A stretch of 48,272 bases of DNA from Fidelibacterota bacterium SCGC AAA003-L08 (GCA_000405805.1 ASPJ01000007.1:1-48272); one strand, 5' to 3'. Shown: positions 27,020-36,432, numbered from the stretch's first letter. The notes: generated by a model from the sequence alone, not told the origin. Numbers and translations are program-made.

Positions 27020-29344
27020 GTGTTCAAACATTTATTTTATTTAATCATAATTTTTAATTTCATATTTTCTTATGAAAATTATAAACTAATCAGAATAGAT
27101 AACCCTGAAAGAGAAATCATATATCAAATTAGCCAGTTAGGAGCTGAATTAGATCATTCATATCATAAACAAGGAGAATATATTGAATTTGCAGCTTCCA
27201 ATAGTTTGTTAGATAGATTTAATGATGCGGGTATCCAATTTGATATAATACATGAAGATTTACAAAATTTTTATGAATCAAGATTATATAATATTGAATC
27301 AAGAGATTTTGATTATGGTTCCATGGGTGGATATTATACTCATCAGGAGATTATCGATCATCTAGAAGAATTATCGAGTGAATATCCTGAGTTAGTTTCA
27401 TCATTACACGTTATTGGCCAATCGCTTGAAGGAAGAGATATTTATGCTGTTAAGTTAAGTGATAATCCTAATATTGATGAAGATGAACCCGAAGTACTCT
27501 ACACAGGCCTCCATCATGCAAGAGAACCAATGAGTTATATGAATCTATTCTATTATATGTATTGGTTAGTTGAAAATTATGACACTGATATATTAGCATC
27601 TGGAATTTTGAATAATAGGGAGTTATGGTTTATTCCTTTTGTAAACCCAGATGGTTTGGTGTACAATCAGGATTATGCATCAAATGGTGGTGGTATGCAA
27701 AGAAAAAATCATCGAGAAACATGTTCTAATAATAATAATAGTAATAACTGGGATGGTATTGATTTAAATAGAAACTACAGTTATATGTGGGGATATGACG
27801 ACCAAGGCTCTAGCCCTGACCCATGTTATCAAACATATAGAGGGACTAATTCATTTTCTGAGCCTGAAACTCAAGCCATTAGAGATTTTGTTCAAGAACA
27901 TAATTTTTTAGCATCTTTCAATTATCATTCATATGGAAATTTATTGATTCATCCATTTGGATATATAGCAGGCTTACTACCTCCAGAGCCAGACTTGTCA
28001 ATATTTAGAGAGTATGGTGAAGATATGACACAATATAATAATTATTTAATGGGGACAGGAATTGAAACAGTTGGGTATACTGTAAACGGCGAAGCTGATG
28101 ATTGGTTCTATGGAGAAGAAGGTATTTTTGCATATACTCCTGAGATAGGTAATCAAAATGATGGCTTCTGGCCAGAATCAGATCGGATTCTACCCTTAGC
28201 TGAGGAAAATTTGTATCCTAACCAATTTTTAGCCTTAATTGTAGGATCTAAGTATGATATTGAATTAGAAATTCCAAATAATTCATTTGAGATAGGGGAG
28301 CAATACTTCCTATCTCTATTTATAAATAATTCAGGATTAGGTGATTCAAATGGAGATGTCTATGTTGATATAATATCATCTAATAATATATTATTTGATG
28401 AAGATAATTTTATTATATCCGGAATTGATGCAAGAACTGAAGTAGAATTAGATGATTTAGCACAATTTGAACTAAGTGCTACTGCTACAAATGGAACAAT
28501 AGAAGAAATCGTAGTTAATATATATGATAATGATAATATAGTTACCAGCATATCAACTTCAATTGTAGTTGGGAACCCTATTTTATATATTAGTGAACAG
28601 TTTAATACTGAAAATGGTTGGTATGTAGGTGCAGCCAATGATGATGCATCTAGTGGGATATGGGAAAGAGCAATTCCTTCAGAAACTAATTATGAAGGAG
28701 TTATTGTTCAGCCGGGTAATGATAGCTCAGATGAAGGCCTATATTGTTTTGTAACTGGGAATGGAACGCAGAATAATAGTGTAGGTTATGATGATGTAGA
28801 TGGTGGTCAAACAACATTATTTTCTCCAATATTTGATTTGACTGAATTTGGAGAGGCTGTTATTACTTATGAGAAGTGGTATTCTAATAATGTTGGTGAT
28901 AATCCAAGTACTGACTATTTTGAATTTCAGGTTTCAAATGATAGTGGAGATAATTGGACTTATATTGAAAATTCAAATATAACAAACAATGAATGGATAT
29001 TGAATCAATATTTATTATCAAATTATATATCACTAAGCAATGAAGTTCAATTTAAGTTTATAGCATCAGATGAATTTTTTGATGGAGATAATGGAACTGG
29101 AGGTTCTATTATTGAAGCTGCTATTGATGATTTCAATATTTTTGTATTTGAAGGTTCATCATGTAATAATGAAATAGGTGATCCTAATGGTGATGGTATC
29201 ACTAATGTTCTAGATATTGTTTTAATGATTAGTTATATATTAGGAACAGGAAATCTTTCAGAGTTATGCTCAGCAGATCTTAATGGAGATGGGCTTGTAA
29301 ATGTTCTAGATATTGTATTAGTTGTAAATATAATATTAGATTAA
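27020..29344 (+). CDS. Secreted zinc carboxypeptidase (M14) with dockerin
   Basis: A 774-residue exported protein from a GTG start with AAGGATTT upstream. After the signal and a propeptide-like segment, the M14 domain begins near residue 105 (YYTHQEIIDHLEELS). Zinc ligands are H166 and E169 (LHHAREP) and H303 (NYHSYGN); the Arg/Asn substrate motif is DLNRNYSYMW and the catalytic Glu is in YTPEIGNQ. A beta-sandwich of about 150 residues (WERAIPSETNY, YFEFQVSNDSGDNW) precedes a C-terminal dockerin (GDPNGDGITNVLDIV and DLNGDGLVNVLDIV). It removes C-terminal residues from peptides outside the cell, and could act with the neighbouring deiminase. Its end overlaps the convergent queC gene by 9 bases. 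Confidence 0.9.
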   Translation: MFKHLFYLIIIFNFIFSYENYKLIRIDNPEREIIYQISQLGAELDHSYHKQGEYIEFAASNSLLDRFNDAGIQFDIIHEDLQNFYESRLYNIESRDFDYGSMGGYYTHQEIIDHLEELSSEYPELVSSLHVIGQSLEGRDIYAVKLSDNPNIDEDEPEVLYTGLHHAREPMSYMNLFYYMYWLVENYDTDILASGILNNRELWFIPFVNPDGLVYNQDYASNGGGMQRKNHRETCSNNNNSNNWDGIDLNRNYSYMWGYDDQGSSPDPCYQTYRGTNSFSEPETQAIRDFVQEHNFLASFNYHSYGNLLIHPFGYIAGLLPPEPDLSIFREYGEDMTQYNNYLMGTGIETVGYTVNGEADDWFYGEEGIFAYTPEIGNQNDGFWPESDRILPLAEENLYPNQFLALIVGSKYDIELEIPNNSFEIGEQYFLSLFINNSGLGDSNGDVYVDIISSNNILFDEDNFIISGIDARTEVELDDLAQFELSATATNGTIEEIVVNIYDNDNIVTSISTSIVVGNPILYISEQFNTENGWYVGAANDDASSGIWERAIPSETNYEGVIVQPGNDSSDEGLYCFVTGNGTQNNSVGYDDVDGGQTTLFSPIFDLTEFGEAVITYEKWYSNNVGDNPSTDYFEFQVSNDSGDNWTYIENSNITNNEWILNQYLLSNYISLSNEVQFKFIASDEFFDGDNGTGGSIIEAAIDDFNIFVFEGSSCNNEIGDPNGDGITNVLDIVLMISYILGTGNLSELCSADLNGDGLVNVLDIVLVVNIILD

Positions 29345-29998
29345 AATAGGATCAATTTTGTTAGCCTGGTTAAATCCGCGTTCTCTCAACAAACATGAAT
29401 CACACTCTAGACATGGGCTATTTTCATTTTTATAACAACTCCATGTCAATTCTAATGGAGATTTTAATTCAATTCCTTTTAATATTATTTCCTTCTTACT
29501 CATATGAATTAAAGGAGATATAATTTGTATTGATGTATCAGGCCTTGTGCCTTCGCTTATCACCTTTTCAAAAGCATCATAGAAACTTCTTCGACAATCA
29601 GGATATCCTGATGAATCTTCTTCAACAGCTCCAATATATATGGTCTTAGCATTAATAATTTCAGCCCAGCTTGTTGCAGCAGATAGAATATTTGCATTTC
29701 TAAATGGAACATATGAAATTGGAATTTTATTATTTTCAATATTTCCTTTAACAACATCTATATTAGAATCAGTAAGAGATGATCCCCCTATTTGAGAGAA
29801 ATACTGCATATCAATTATCAATCTATCTGTAACATTAAAGAAATCAGCTATTGCATTAAATGATTGTAGCTCTTTTTTCTCTGTTTTTTGTCCATAGTTT
29901 ATATGTAGAAATGATAATCCAAAACCATCTTCTTTTGCACATGAAGCAGATACGCAGCTATCCATACCACCAGATAATAATATAATTGCTTTTTTCAT
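29336..29998 (-). CDS. queC: 7-cyano-7-deazaguanine synthase
   Basis: Converts 7-carboxy-7-deazaguanine to preQ0 with ATP and ammonia, for queuosine tRNA modification. The ATP-pyrophosphatase P-loop is LSGGMDSCVSA near residues 7-17, and the C-terminal zinc site has Cys in CYKNENSPCLECDSC. The start at 29998 with AGAGGAGT upstream is preferred to one 24 bases earlier; it overlaps the queE stop as ATGA. Product 220 residues. Converges with and overlaps the carboxypeptidase gene. Confidence 0.94.
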   Translation of the reverse strand: MKKAIILLSGGMDSCVSASCAKEDGFGLSFLHINYGQKTEKKELQSFNAIADFFNVTDRLIIDMQYFSQIGGSSLTDSNIDVVKGNIENNKIPISYVPFRNANILSAATSWAEIINAKTIYIGAVEEDSSGYPDCRRSFYDAFEKVISEGTRPDTSIQIISPLIHMSKKEIILKGIELKSPLELTWSCYKNENSPCLECDSCLLRERGFNQANKIDPILI

Positions 29999-30639
29999 AC
30001 TCCTCTTGTTTCTTCTTTCCAAATATGTTTATGGGTTTGTAATTGAAATCGAGCTTTAATATTTGAATCAAGGAGCCATTTTACTAGAGTTTCATATTTA
30101 AGTTTTTCAAACACACAGGAAAATAAAATATTACATTTATCTTCAATTTCATATTTTTTTATTTTATTTTGAGCCCACCTAAAGTCAGTTTGATCTCCTA
30201 TGACAAACTTTATTTCATCATTTTTAGAAACATCATCAAGAATTTTCCATAGATTTTTATTTTCCATGTTACTTGATGGACATTTGAAGTCTATTATTTT
30301 TTTTACATTTTTGTGAACTAAGTTCACTGGTAGTGATCCTCCGGTTTCAATCATAACCTCATATTTTTTAGCAATTAATTCATTGAGTAAGTCAATACAT
30401 CCGGATTGCAATAAAGGTTCCCCTCCGGTAACTTCAACTAAGTTACAGTGATATTTTTTAATTTCAGATAGGATTTGATTTATAGTCATATCTTTCCCTT
30501 CATAAAATGCATATTCTGAATCACAGTATGAGCATCGGAGATTACAATATGTTAATCTTATGAATATACATGGAAGTCCAGATAATGATGATTCTCCCTG
30601 AATACTATAATATATTTCATTTACTTTTATTTTTCTCAT
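29995..30639 (-). CDS. queE: 7-carboxy-7-deazaguanine synthase (radical SAM)
   Basis: The 214-residue radical SAM enzyme forms the deazaguanine ring before QueC. It has IQGESSLSGLPCIFIRL, the cluster motif TYCNLRCSYCD (CxxxCxxC), and the TGGEPLLQ SAM motif. It is translationally coupled to queC (4-base overlap). No queD or queF is in the window. The 103-base gap upstream, shared with the divergent aminotransferase gene, holds AT-rich promoter sequence without a clear box pair. Confidence 0.93.
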   Translation of the reverse strand: MRKIKVNEIYYSIQGESSLSGLPCIFIRLTYCNLRCSYCDSEYAFYEGKDMTINQILSEIKKYHCNLVEVTGGEPLLQSGCIDLLNELIAKKYEVMIETGGSLPVNLVHKNVKKIIDFKCPSSNMENKNLWKILDDVSKNDEIKFVIGDQTDFRWAQNKIKKYEIEDKCNILFSCVFEKLKYETLVKWLLDSNIKARFQLQTHKHIWKEETRGV

Positions 30640-30742
30640 AATAAACTATAGAATTTAATAATTCTTTAAGGTTTGTCACATCCTCTATTTTTTGTAATTT
30701 ATTCTTAGTTCCAAAAAGTTAATTTTAATAAGAAATAAAATA

Positions 30743-31822
30743 ATGAAAAATTTCCCAAAATTGTTTATACCTGGCCCAACCCATGTATCGGATGATATAC
30801 TTGATATATTATCTACTCCACAGATAGGTCATCGAACTCCTGAAATATCAGAATTAATAGGTGGTTTAACAAAAAGATTACAACAAGTCCTATACACAAA
30901 AAATCATATTTATCTAATTTCTCATGCTGCTACAGGGTTATGGGAAATGGGTGTAAAAAATTGTGCAAAAAAAAGTATTTTACACGCAGTAAATGGCGCT
31001 TTTAGCTCTAAGTGGTCAACAGTATCAGATAAATGTGGATTTAAAACTCATGTCATTAATTATGATTGGGGACTTGGAGTTAAAGTCGAAGATGTAGACA
31101 AAATGCTTTCAACTGGTAAATTTGATGTTTTTGCTATGGTTCACAATGAAACATCAACAGGGGTAAAAAGCAACTTATCTGAAATATCTGAATTATTAAA
31201 AACCAAGTATCCAGATGTAATGTGGTTGGTAGATGCAGTAAGTTCAATGGCTGGGATTAAAATTGAAGTTGATAAACTTGGTATAGATTTTATCTTTGCT
31301 TCTACTCAGAAGGCTTGGGGGCTTCCAGCAGGTTTCTCAATACTCTGTGCCTCAGATAAATTTATAAAGAAATCTGAAAGAATCAATAATAAAGGGTATT
31401 TCTTAGATATTTTAACATATGAGAAATATTATCAAAAATGCCAAACTCCATCTACTCCATCGATTCCTCATATATTTGCATTAAAAAAAGTTTTAGATAT
31501 TATTCAAGATGAGGGTATAGATAATCGCTGGAATCGTCATAAAGAGATGGCTTCTTTAACACAAAACTGGGCATCATCTCATAACCAATCACTATTTCCT
31601 GAAGTAGGTTGCAGGTCTGAGACTATAACATGTATAAATAATATTCAAAATTGGGATATCAATAAAATCAATGATAAATTATTAGACTTAGGCTATAGAA
31701 TGGATAGAGGGTATGGCAACCTAAGAGGGAAAGCATTTAGAATAGCTCATATGGGTAATATTTACAAAAATGATTTAATAGAATATTTAAATGACTTTGA
31801 TAAGGTGTTGAATGATATATAA
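30743..31822 (+). CDS. Class V aminotransferase, probably phosphoserine or serine/alanine-glyoxylate type
   Basis: PLP fold-type I aminotransferase of 359 residues. Markers are FIPGPTHVSDDIL (residues 8-20), HRTPEISEL, the PLP-binding VDAVSSMAG near 163-171 and the Schiff-base K190 in ASTQKAWGLPAG. The adjacent serA gene, overlapping by 11 bases, argues that it supplies phosphoserine from phosphohydroxypyruvate (a SerC role). By sequence alone an alanine-glyoxylate or serine-pyruvate aminotransferase is equally possible. Confidence 0.85.
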   Translation: MKNFPKLFIPGPTHVSDDILDILSTPQIGHRTPEISELIGGLTKRLQQVLYTKNHIYLISHAATGLWEMGVKNCAKKSILHAVNGAFSSKWSTVSDKCGFKTHVINYDWGLGVKVEDVDKMLSTGKFDVFAMVHNETSTGVKSNLSEISELLKTKYPDVMWLVDAVSSMAGIKIEVDKLGIDFIFASTQKAWGLPAGFSILCASDKFIKKSERINNKGYFLDILTYEKYYQKCQTPSTPSIPHIFALKKVLDIIQDEGIDNRWNRHKEMASLTQNWASSHNQSLFPEVGCRSETITCINNIQNWDINKINDKLLDLGYRMDRGYGNLRGKAFRIAHMGNIYKNDLIEYLNDFDKVLNDI

Positions 31823-32972
31823 GGTATTAATTACAGATCCTATTTCTCAAAATGGATTAGATTTTTTAGAAAAGGCAGATATTGAAGTCATAAATATGCC
31901 TAATCCAGAAAAAAAAGATTTATACAAGGTCATTTCAGATGTTCATGGATGGATAGTTAGGAGTGGTACTAATATTTCATCAGAAGATATTAAGAAAGCA
32001 TCAAGTCTACAAATAATAGGACGAGCTGGTGTTGGTGTAGATAATATTGATATAGATGAAGCTACTAACCATGGTATTATAGTTATGAATATGCCTGATG
32101 GAAACACTATATCTGCAGCAGAACATACAATGGCAATGATTTCATGTTTAAGTCGAAATATTCAATTAGGCCATTTAGGATTAATATCAGGTTCATGGGA
32201 TAGACATAAGTTGGTTGGAAATGAACTCAGATCAAAAGTTTTAGGAATTATTGGGTTGGGAAGGATTGGAAGAGAAGTAATTAAGCGGGCACTTAGTTAT
32301 GATATGAAAATTCTAGGGTATGATCCTTACGTCAACCAGGATATGTTTAGTGAAGATGATGGGATTGAGGTAGTAGATTTAGATTATTTAACGGAAAACA
32401 GTGACATTATCACAATTCATATTCCCCTTATTGAATCAACTAAAAATTTATTTGATGCTCAGAGGCTATCTAGGATGAAATCAACATCAAAAATCATCAA
32501 TGTTGCTAGGGGTGGTATTATCAATGAATCTGATTTATCAGAAGCGTTAAACAAAGGAATTATTGCAGGCGCTGCAATAGATGTATTTGAGAATGAACCG
32601 TTAGATTCTAATAGCCCTTTAATTAAATCTAAAAATATTTTATTAACTCCACATCTAGGGGCATCTACCTTTGAAGCTAAAGAGGGCGTTTCTGTAGGAA
32701 TATGTAGGCAAATATCAGATTTTTTAACTGAAGGGAAATTATCAAATCCAATAAATATGCCATTCTCAGATTTAAGCAAGCTAAAGGTTTTAAAACCATT
32801 CTTAGATTTATCGTTAATTATGGGTAAAATGCAATCTCAACTAAATGAATCACCCATTCAGTCTGTTGTTATTGAATGTTTCGGAGATATTGACGATACC
32901 AAACCTATTGTATTAACAGTTTTATCTGGGTCTTTGACAAACTGTTGTTCCATAAGAACATTTTCTTTATAA
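31812..32972 (+). CDS. serA: D-3-phosphoglycerate dehydrogenase, N-terminal three quarters; broken at ~32930
   Basis: First enzyme of serine synthesis. Visible parts are the substrate domain (WIVRSGTNIS, GVGVDNIDIDEA), the NAD-binding GIIGLGRIGREVIKRA, the catalytic Arg in NVARGGIINESDL and the His in TPHLGASTFEAKEG, then the start of the ASB domain (SVVIECFGDI, KPIVLTVLSG). Homology stops at about 32930. The last 14 codons, up to a stop at 32972, are antisense tsf sequence and not SerA. The missing ASB/ACT C-terminal part is at 47788-48272 on the other strand and would continue this frame almost without loss. As drawn here the gene is interrupted. Confidence 0.9.
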   Translation: MIYKVLITDPISQNGLDFLEKADIEVINMPNPEKKDLYKVISDVHGWIVRSGTNISSEDIKKASSLQIIGRAGVGVDNIDIDEATNHGIIVMNMPDGNTISAAEHTMAMISCLSRNIQLGHLGLISGSWDRHKLVGNELRSKVLGIIGLGRIGREVIKRALSYDMKILGYDPYVNQDMFSEDDGIEVVDLDYLTENSDIITIHIPLIESTKNLFDAQRLSRMKSTSKIINVARGGIINESDLSEALNKGIIAGAAIDVFENEPLDSNSPLIKSKNILLTPHLGASTFEAKEGVSVGICRQISDFLTEGKLSNPINMPFSDLSKLKVLKPFLDLSLIMGKMQSQLNESPIQSVVIECFGDIDDTKPIVLTVLSGSLTNCCSIRTFSL

Positions 32973-33421
32973 AATTTATCAACTCTACCTTGAATCATTT
33001 TTTCTATTATATTTTCTGGTTTCCCACTATTTCTAGCTTGTTCAGAATATATTTCTTTTTCTTTTTCGAGTATCGTATCAGAAACATCTTCAGCGCTCAC
33101 TGATATTGGAGATGAAGCAGCAATATGCATAGCAATATCTTTAGCTAATGATTGAAACTCATCTGTTTTTGCTACAAAATCTGTTTCGCAATTAATCTCT
33201 AGTAAAACACCTAACTTTGAGCCTGGATGAATGTATGGAAAAATTAACCCATCAGAAGCAGATCTGCCTGCTTTCTTCTGAGCTTTAGCAATTCCTGTCT
33301 TTCTTAAAACTTCCATTGCTTTTTCTAAATTTCCATCAGCTTCTTCTAGAGCCCGTTTACAGTCCATCATCCCGGCACCTGATAATTCACGCAACTCCTT
33401 TACTGACTTTGCATTAGACAT
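32858..33421 (-). CDS. tsf: Translation elongation factor Ts, C-terminus truncated at the junction
   Basis: EF-Ts recycles EF-Tu-GDP. The N-terminal UBA-like block (VKELRELSGAGMMDCKRALEE, residues 7-27), then INCETDFVAKTDEF and LMEQQFVKDPDKTV (~156-169) are typical. From residue ~170 the reading frame runs into serA antisense sequence and ends after 17 unrelated residues, so the normal last ~25-30 residues (the IGENI...RF block) are missing. Short EF-Ts proteins are ~197 residues, so most of the protein is present. It follows rpsB by 2 bases, the standard order. Confidence 0.9.
   Translation of the reverse strand: MSNAKSVKELRELSGAGMMDCKRALEEADGNLEKAMEVLRKTGIAKAQKKAGRSASDGLIFPYIHPGSKLGVLLEINCETDFVAKTDEFQSLAKDIAMHIAASSPISVSAEDVSDTILEKEKEIYSEQARNSGKPENIIEKMIQGRVDKFYKENVLMEQQFVKDPDKTVNTIGLVSSISPKHSITTD
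32915..32930. other. Rearrangement junction joining serA to antisense tsf
   Basis: The 16 bases AACAGTTTTATCTGGG fit both genes: on the plus strand they encode the SerA residues before the break, on the minus strand the EF-Ts residues PDKTV. Left of it the sequence is serA, right of it tsf. A short inverted repeat shared by the two genes would explain an inversion or a misjoin at this point. Confidence 0.75.
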
Positions 33422-33423
33422 AT

Positions 33424-34179
33424 TTATTTTCCCTCTATTACAACTTCTTTATTTTTGTCATTAGCAGAAGACGAAACATCTTTTTCATCAGACTGAGCAT
33501 TTCCACCAAGAACTTCAATAATTCTATTTGAAACAAAATCAAGAAGTAACTTAATAGTTTTTAATGAATCATCATTAGCAGGTATAGGGAAATCTATAGT
33601 TGTTGGGTCAGTATTGCTATCAACTATTCCAAATACGGGAATCCCTAAAGTTTTTGCTTCAGATATAGCTATTCTTTCATGATTACCATCTACAAAAAAT
33701 AGAGCTGCAGGTAAATGTTTCATATCTTTAATACCTCTATGCAAATCAGCTAGTTTAAGCTTTTCTCTATTTAGCATATGCTGTTCTTTTTTAGTAAGAT
33801 TAGTATATAAATCAGAGGATTCTTTGTCCAATAAAAATAAACGTCTAATACTTCTTTTTATAGTTCCAAAATTTGTCAATGTACCACCTAGCCATCTTTC
33901 AACTATATAATACATTCCACATCGATCTGCAGCTTGCTGAACAACATCTTTCGCCTGCTTCTTAGTACCTACAAATAGAACATTTCCATTAGCTATAACT
34001 ATTTTAGTTAACTCTTGAATCGCGAGATTAAGACATCTATTAGTTTCATTTAAGTCAATTATATGTACACCATTTTTTTTGGTAGCTATATAAGGTGAGA
34101 ATTTAGGGTTCCATTTTCTAGTAGGATGCCCAAAGTGAGCTCCTACTTTTAATAATTCTTCAATTTCTATATAATTCAT
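33424..34179 (-). CDS. rpsB: 30S ribosomal protein S2
   Basis: Typical S2: LLKVGAHFGHPTRKWNPK (residues 9-26), GVHIIDLNET, VLFVGTKKQAKDVV, ERWLGGTLTNF, PAALFFVDGNHE and DSNTDPTTIDFPIPANDD. The 251-residue product has a low-complexity charged tail. Encoded between rpsI and tsf; the tsf start follows after 2 bases. Confidence 0.97.
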   Translation of the reverse strand: MNYIEIEELLKVGAHFGHPTRKWNPKFSPYIATKKNGVHIIDLNETNRCLNLAIQELTKIVIANGNVLFVGTKKQAKDVVQQAADRCGMYYIVERWLGGTLTNFGTIKRSIRRLFLLDKESSDLYTNLTKKEQHMLNREKLKLADLHRGIKDMKHLPAALFFVDGNHERIAISEAKTLGIPVFGIVDSNTDPTTIDFPIPANDDSLKTIKLLLDFVSNRIIEVLGGNAQSDEKDVSSSANDKNKEVVIEGK

Positions 34180-34206
34180 AAACTCCTAATTTAAATTAAT
34201 TAAATA

Positions 34207-34605
34207 CTAACGTTTAGAAAATTGGAACTTTTTTCTTGCACCTGGCTGACCATATTTTTTTCTCTCAACTTCACGTGAATCTCTGGTAAGCATTCCCGCT
34301 TTTTTCAAATCAATTCTCAAATCAGCATTCATTTTCACTAATATTCTCGCTATTCCCAACCTAATGGCTCCTGCTTGACCAGATAAACCACCTCCCTTAA
34401 CGTTAGCATATATATCATACTCGCCAATTGCTTCTGCTAATTCAAGAGGTTGTTTCATAATCATTTTAGATATATCTCTGCCAAAATAATCATTATAGTC
34501 ACAGTTGTTAATAATTATTTTTCCTTTTCCTTTTTTCAACCTAACGCTTGCTGTAGAAGTTTTTCTTCTACCTGTTGCTGACCAATATTCTGTTTTTTTT
34601 GCCAT
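34207..34605 (-). CDS. rpsI: 30S ribosomal protein S9
   Basis: The 132-residue protein has the S9 features ATGRRKTSTASVRL, GGGLSGQAGAIRLGIAR and the conserved C-terminus ending KFQFSKR, which reaches the decoding centre. It follows rplM by 13 bases, the nearly universal L13-S9 pair. Confidence 0.97.
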   Translation of the reverse strand: MAKKTEYWSATGRRKTSTASVRLKKGKGKIIINNCDYNDYFGRDISKMIMKQPLELAEAIGEYDIYANVKGGGLSGQAGAIRLGIARILVKMNADLRIDLKKAGMLTRDSREVERKKYGQPGARKKFQFSKR

Positions 34606-34618
34606 ATTTTTTATAATC

Positions 34619-35053
34619 CTAAGTTGTTAAATCAATCTTAATAGGTTCTTGAGCTTTATGTGGATGATTTTCATCTACATAAACCTTTAAATTTTTCAGC
34701 ATTTTTCGACCTAAACGATTATGAGGAAGCATTCCTTTAACTGCATTTGTAATTACTCTATCAGGAAAATTATTTCTTAAATCATTCAGGCTAGTTTCTT
34801 TACCACCACCGGGAAAACCACTATGACGCCAATAAACCTTGTCTTCTCCTTTATTCCCAGATACTTTTACCTTATCTGCATTAACTACAATAACGAAGTC
34901 TCCCATATCAAGATGAGGCGTAAATTCAGGTTTCTCTTTACCTCTTATTAATTGAGCAATTTTAGTAGACAATCTGCCTAATACTTGATCTTTAGCATCA
35001 ATCAAATACCAGTTTTTCTTAATATCTTTAGCTTTTAGCGTAAATGTTTTCAA
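34619..35053 (-). CDS. rplM: 50S ribosomal protein L13
   Basis: The 144-residue L13 has WYLIDAKDQVLGRLST, the VIVVNADKVKVSG block, YWRHSGFPGG and AVKGMLPHNRLGRKML. AAAGGATG lies upstream of the ATG. It is the first gene of the ribosomal group rplM-rpsI-rpsB-tsf, with a promoter-like sequence at 35094-35123. Confidence 0.97.
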   Translation of the reverse strand: MKTFTLKAKDIKKNWYLIDAKDQVLGRLSTKIAQLIRGKEKPEFTPHLDMGDFVIVVNADKVKVSGNKGEDKVYWRHSGFPGGGKETSLNDLRNNFPDRVITNAVKGMLPHNRLGRKMLKNLKVYVDENHPHKAQEPIKIDLTT

Positions 35054-35093
35054 TATACATCCTTTAAAAAAGTAAATAAATATATAGCCTATA

Positions 35094-35123
35094 AATTTAG
35101 ATGGAAGTATTCAACTATGTCAA
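35094..35123 (-). promoter_or_regulatory. Sigma-70-type promoter for rplM-rpsI-rpsB-tsf
   Basis: On the minus strand a consensus TTGACA (35123-35118) is followed after 18 bases by TAAATT (35099-35094). It lies in the 89-base gap between pyrC' and rplM, giving a leader of about 35 bases. Confidence 0.55.
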
Positions 35124-35142
35124 GATATTTAAAGAAAATATT

Positions 35143-36432
35143 TTAAAAATATCCAAAGGCATTTTTTCCAGAAATTGTAAGCTCAACTCTACCTTTAAAT
35201 TTCATACCTAACATTAGTGAATTTTGTGATTTAGAATAAATGTCAGATTCGCTAAATGTCCAATCTTTATTAGGGTCAATAATTGTCAAACTAACATTAC
35301 TACCAATTTTAATTAATTCCGTATTAAGATGGAAAGCGTCTTTTGGACCTGATGTGAATAGTTTTATTATATCAGTTACTTCAAGATTATTTTTAATTAA
35401 CTCAGTATATGATGCACTAAAAGCAGATTCTAAGCCAATTGTACCAAAAGGAGCATGCTTTATATCTTTTTCTTTGTCTTCAGAAGAATGAGGAGAATGA
35501 TCTGATGCAATACATGATATCACTTTGCTTTTAATAGCATTAATAATTGCTTTCCTATTCTTTTCCGTCCTTAATGGAGGATATACTTTTGCATTTGTAT
35601 TATAATGAGAAACTGCATTTTCATTAAAAACTATATGATGAGGAGTTGCTTCAGCTGAAACTCTGACTCCTTTTTTCTGAAACCCTCTTATTATATCTAT
35701 AGATTGTTTCGTACTCACCATAGCTATATGGATATTTCCTTGAGTCTTTTCTGCTATCATTAAATCTCTAAAAACAATTGTCGACTCAGACATATCAGGG
35801 AGTCCCTTTAATCCAAGCTGTGTTGAAATAATACTCTCATTTACGACCCCTTCATGACTCATATCAATATCTTTAGAATAATTTATTATTGGAATATTAT
35901 ACATATTGCAATATTCCAATGCATATCTTAGGAATTGGCTATTTCTAATAGGAATCTCACTATCTGAAAATGCCACAGCACCTTCCTGAACCATATGGCC
36001 GAATTCACATAATTCTTTACCTTTATGATTGACAGAAAGAGAGCCTATAGGTAATATGGATATTGGTAGTTCTTTTGACTTGTCAATAATATATTTAATG
36101 CTTTCAGGGCTATCAAGAGGTTTGTCTGTATCAGACATTACACACACTGTAGTATATCCACCAGCCATAGCCGCCATAACACCAGATTTCATCGTTTCAT
36201 TATAACCAGATCCTGGTTGTCTGAAGTGAGAACGTACATCGATAAATCCTGATGTTATTATTGTTCCAGAACAATCAATAACATTTATATTCTTTTTATT
36301 TATTGTGCCTATTTTATGGATTTTACCATTATTAATTAATAAATCACCTTTCAAGAATTTATTCTGATAAGGATCATAAATCTTGCCATTAGATAAAACC
36401 CATTCCCCTGATAATACTTTATTTTTTCTCAT
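35143..36432 (-). CDS. pyrC: Dihydroorotase homologue lacking metal ligands (PyrC'-like, probably non-catalytic partner of PyrB)
   Basis: The 429-residue protein aligns end to end with type I dihydroorotases, but metal ligands are replaced. The HxH motif reads D-V-R-S-H-F-R (Arg67 for the first His; His69 kept). The HCED position reads NYSKD (Asn184 for His). The HIxHVST position reads HIAMVST (Met238 for His). Asp311 in ASDHSPH and the TPHH block are kept. Three of four metal-binding His are gone, so catalysis is unlikely. Non-catalytic PyrC' proteins that stabilise aspartate transcarbamoylase are known in Pseudomonas, and the gene here overlaps pyrB by 14 bases. A working dihydroorotase should be elsewhere in the genome. 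Confidence 0.85.
   Translation of the reverse strand: MRKNKVLSGEWVLSNGKIYDPYQNKFLKGDLLINNGKIHKIGTINKKNINVIDCSGTIITSGFIDVRSHFRQPGSGYNETMKSGVMAAMAGGYTTVCVMSDTDKPLDSPESIKYIIDKSKELPISILPIGSLSVNHKGKELCEFGHMVQEGAVAFSDSEIPIRNSQFLRYALEYCNMYNIPIINYSKDIDMSHEGVVNESIISTQLGLKGLPDMSESTIVFRDLMIAEKTQGNIHIAMVSTKQSIDIIRGFQKKGVRVSAEATPHHIVFNENAVSHYNTNAKVYPPLRTEKNRKAIINAIKSKVISCIASDHSPHSSEDKEKDIKHAPFGTIGLESAFSASYTELIKNNLEVTDIIKLFTSGPKDAFHLNTELIKIGSNVSLTIIDPNKDWTFSESDIYSKSQNSLMLGMKFKGRVELTISGKNAFGYF

Noticed and set aside
31812..32972. A short SerA lacking the ACT domain as a natural variant
   Set aside because: The last 14 codons are antisense tsf and the missing domains exist at 47788-48272 in matching frame, so this is a break and not a short-form enzyme.
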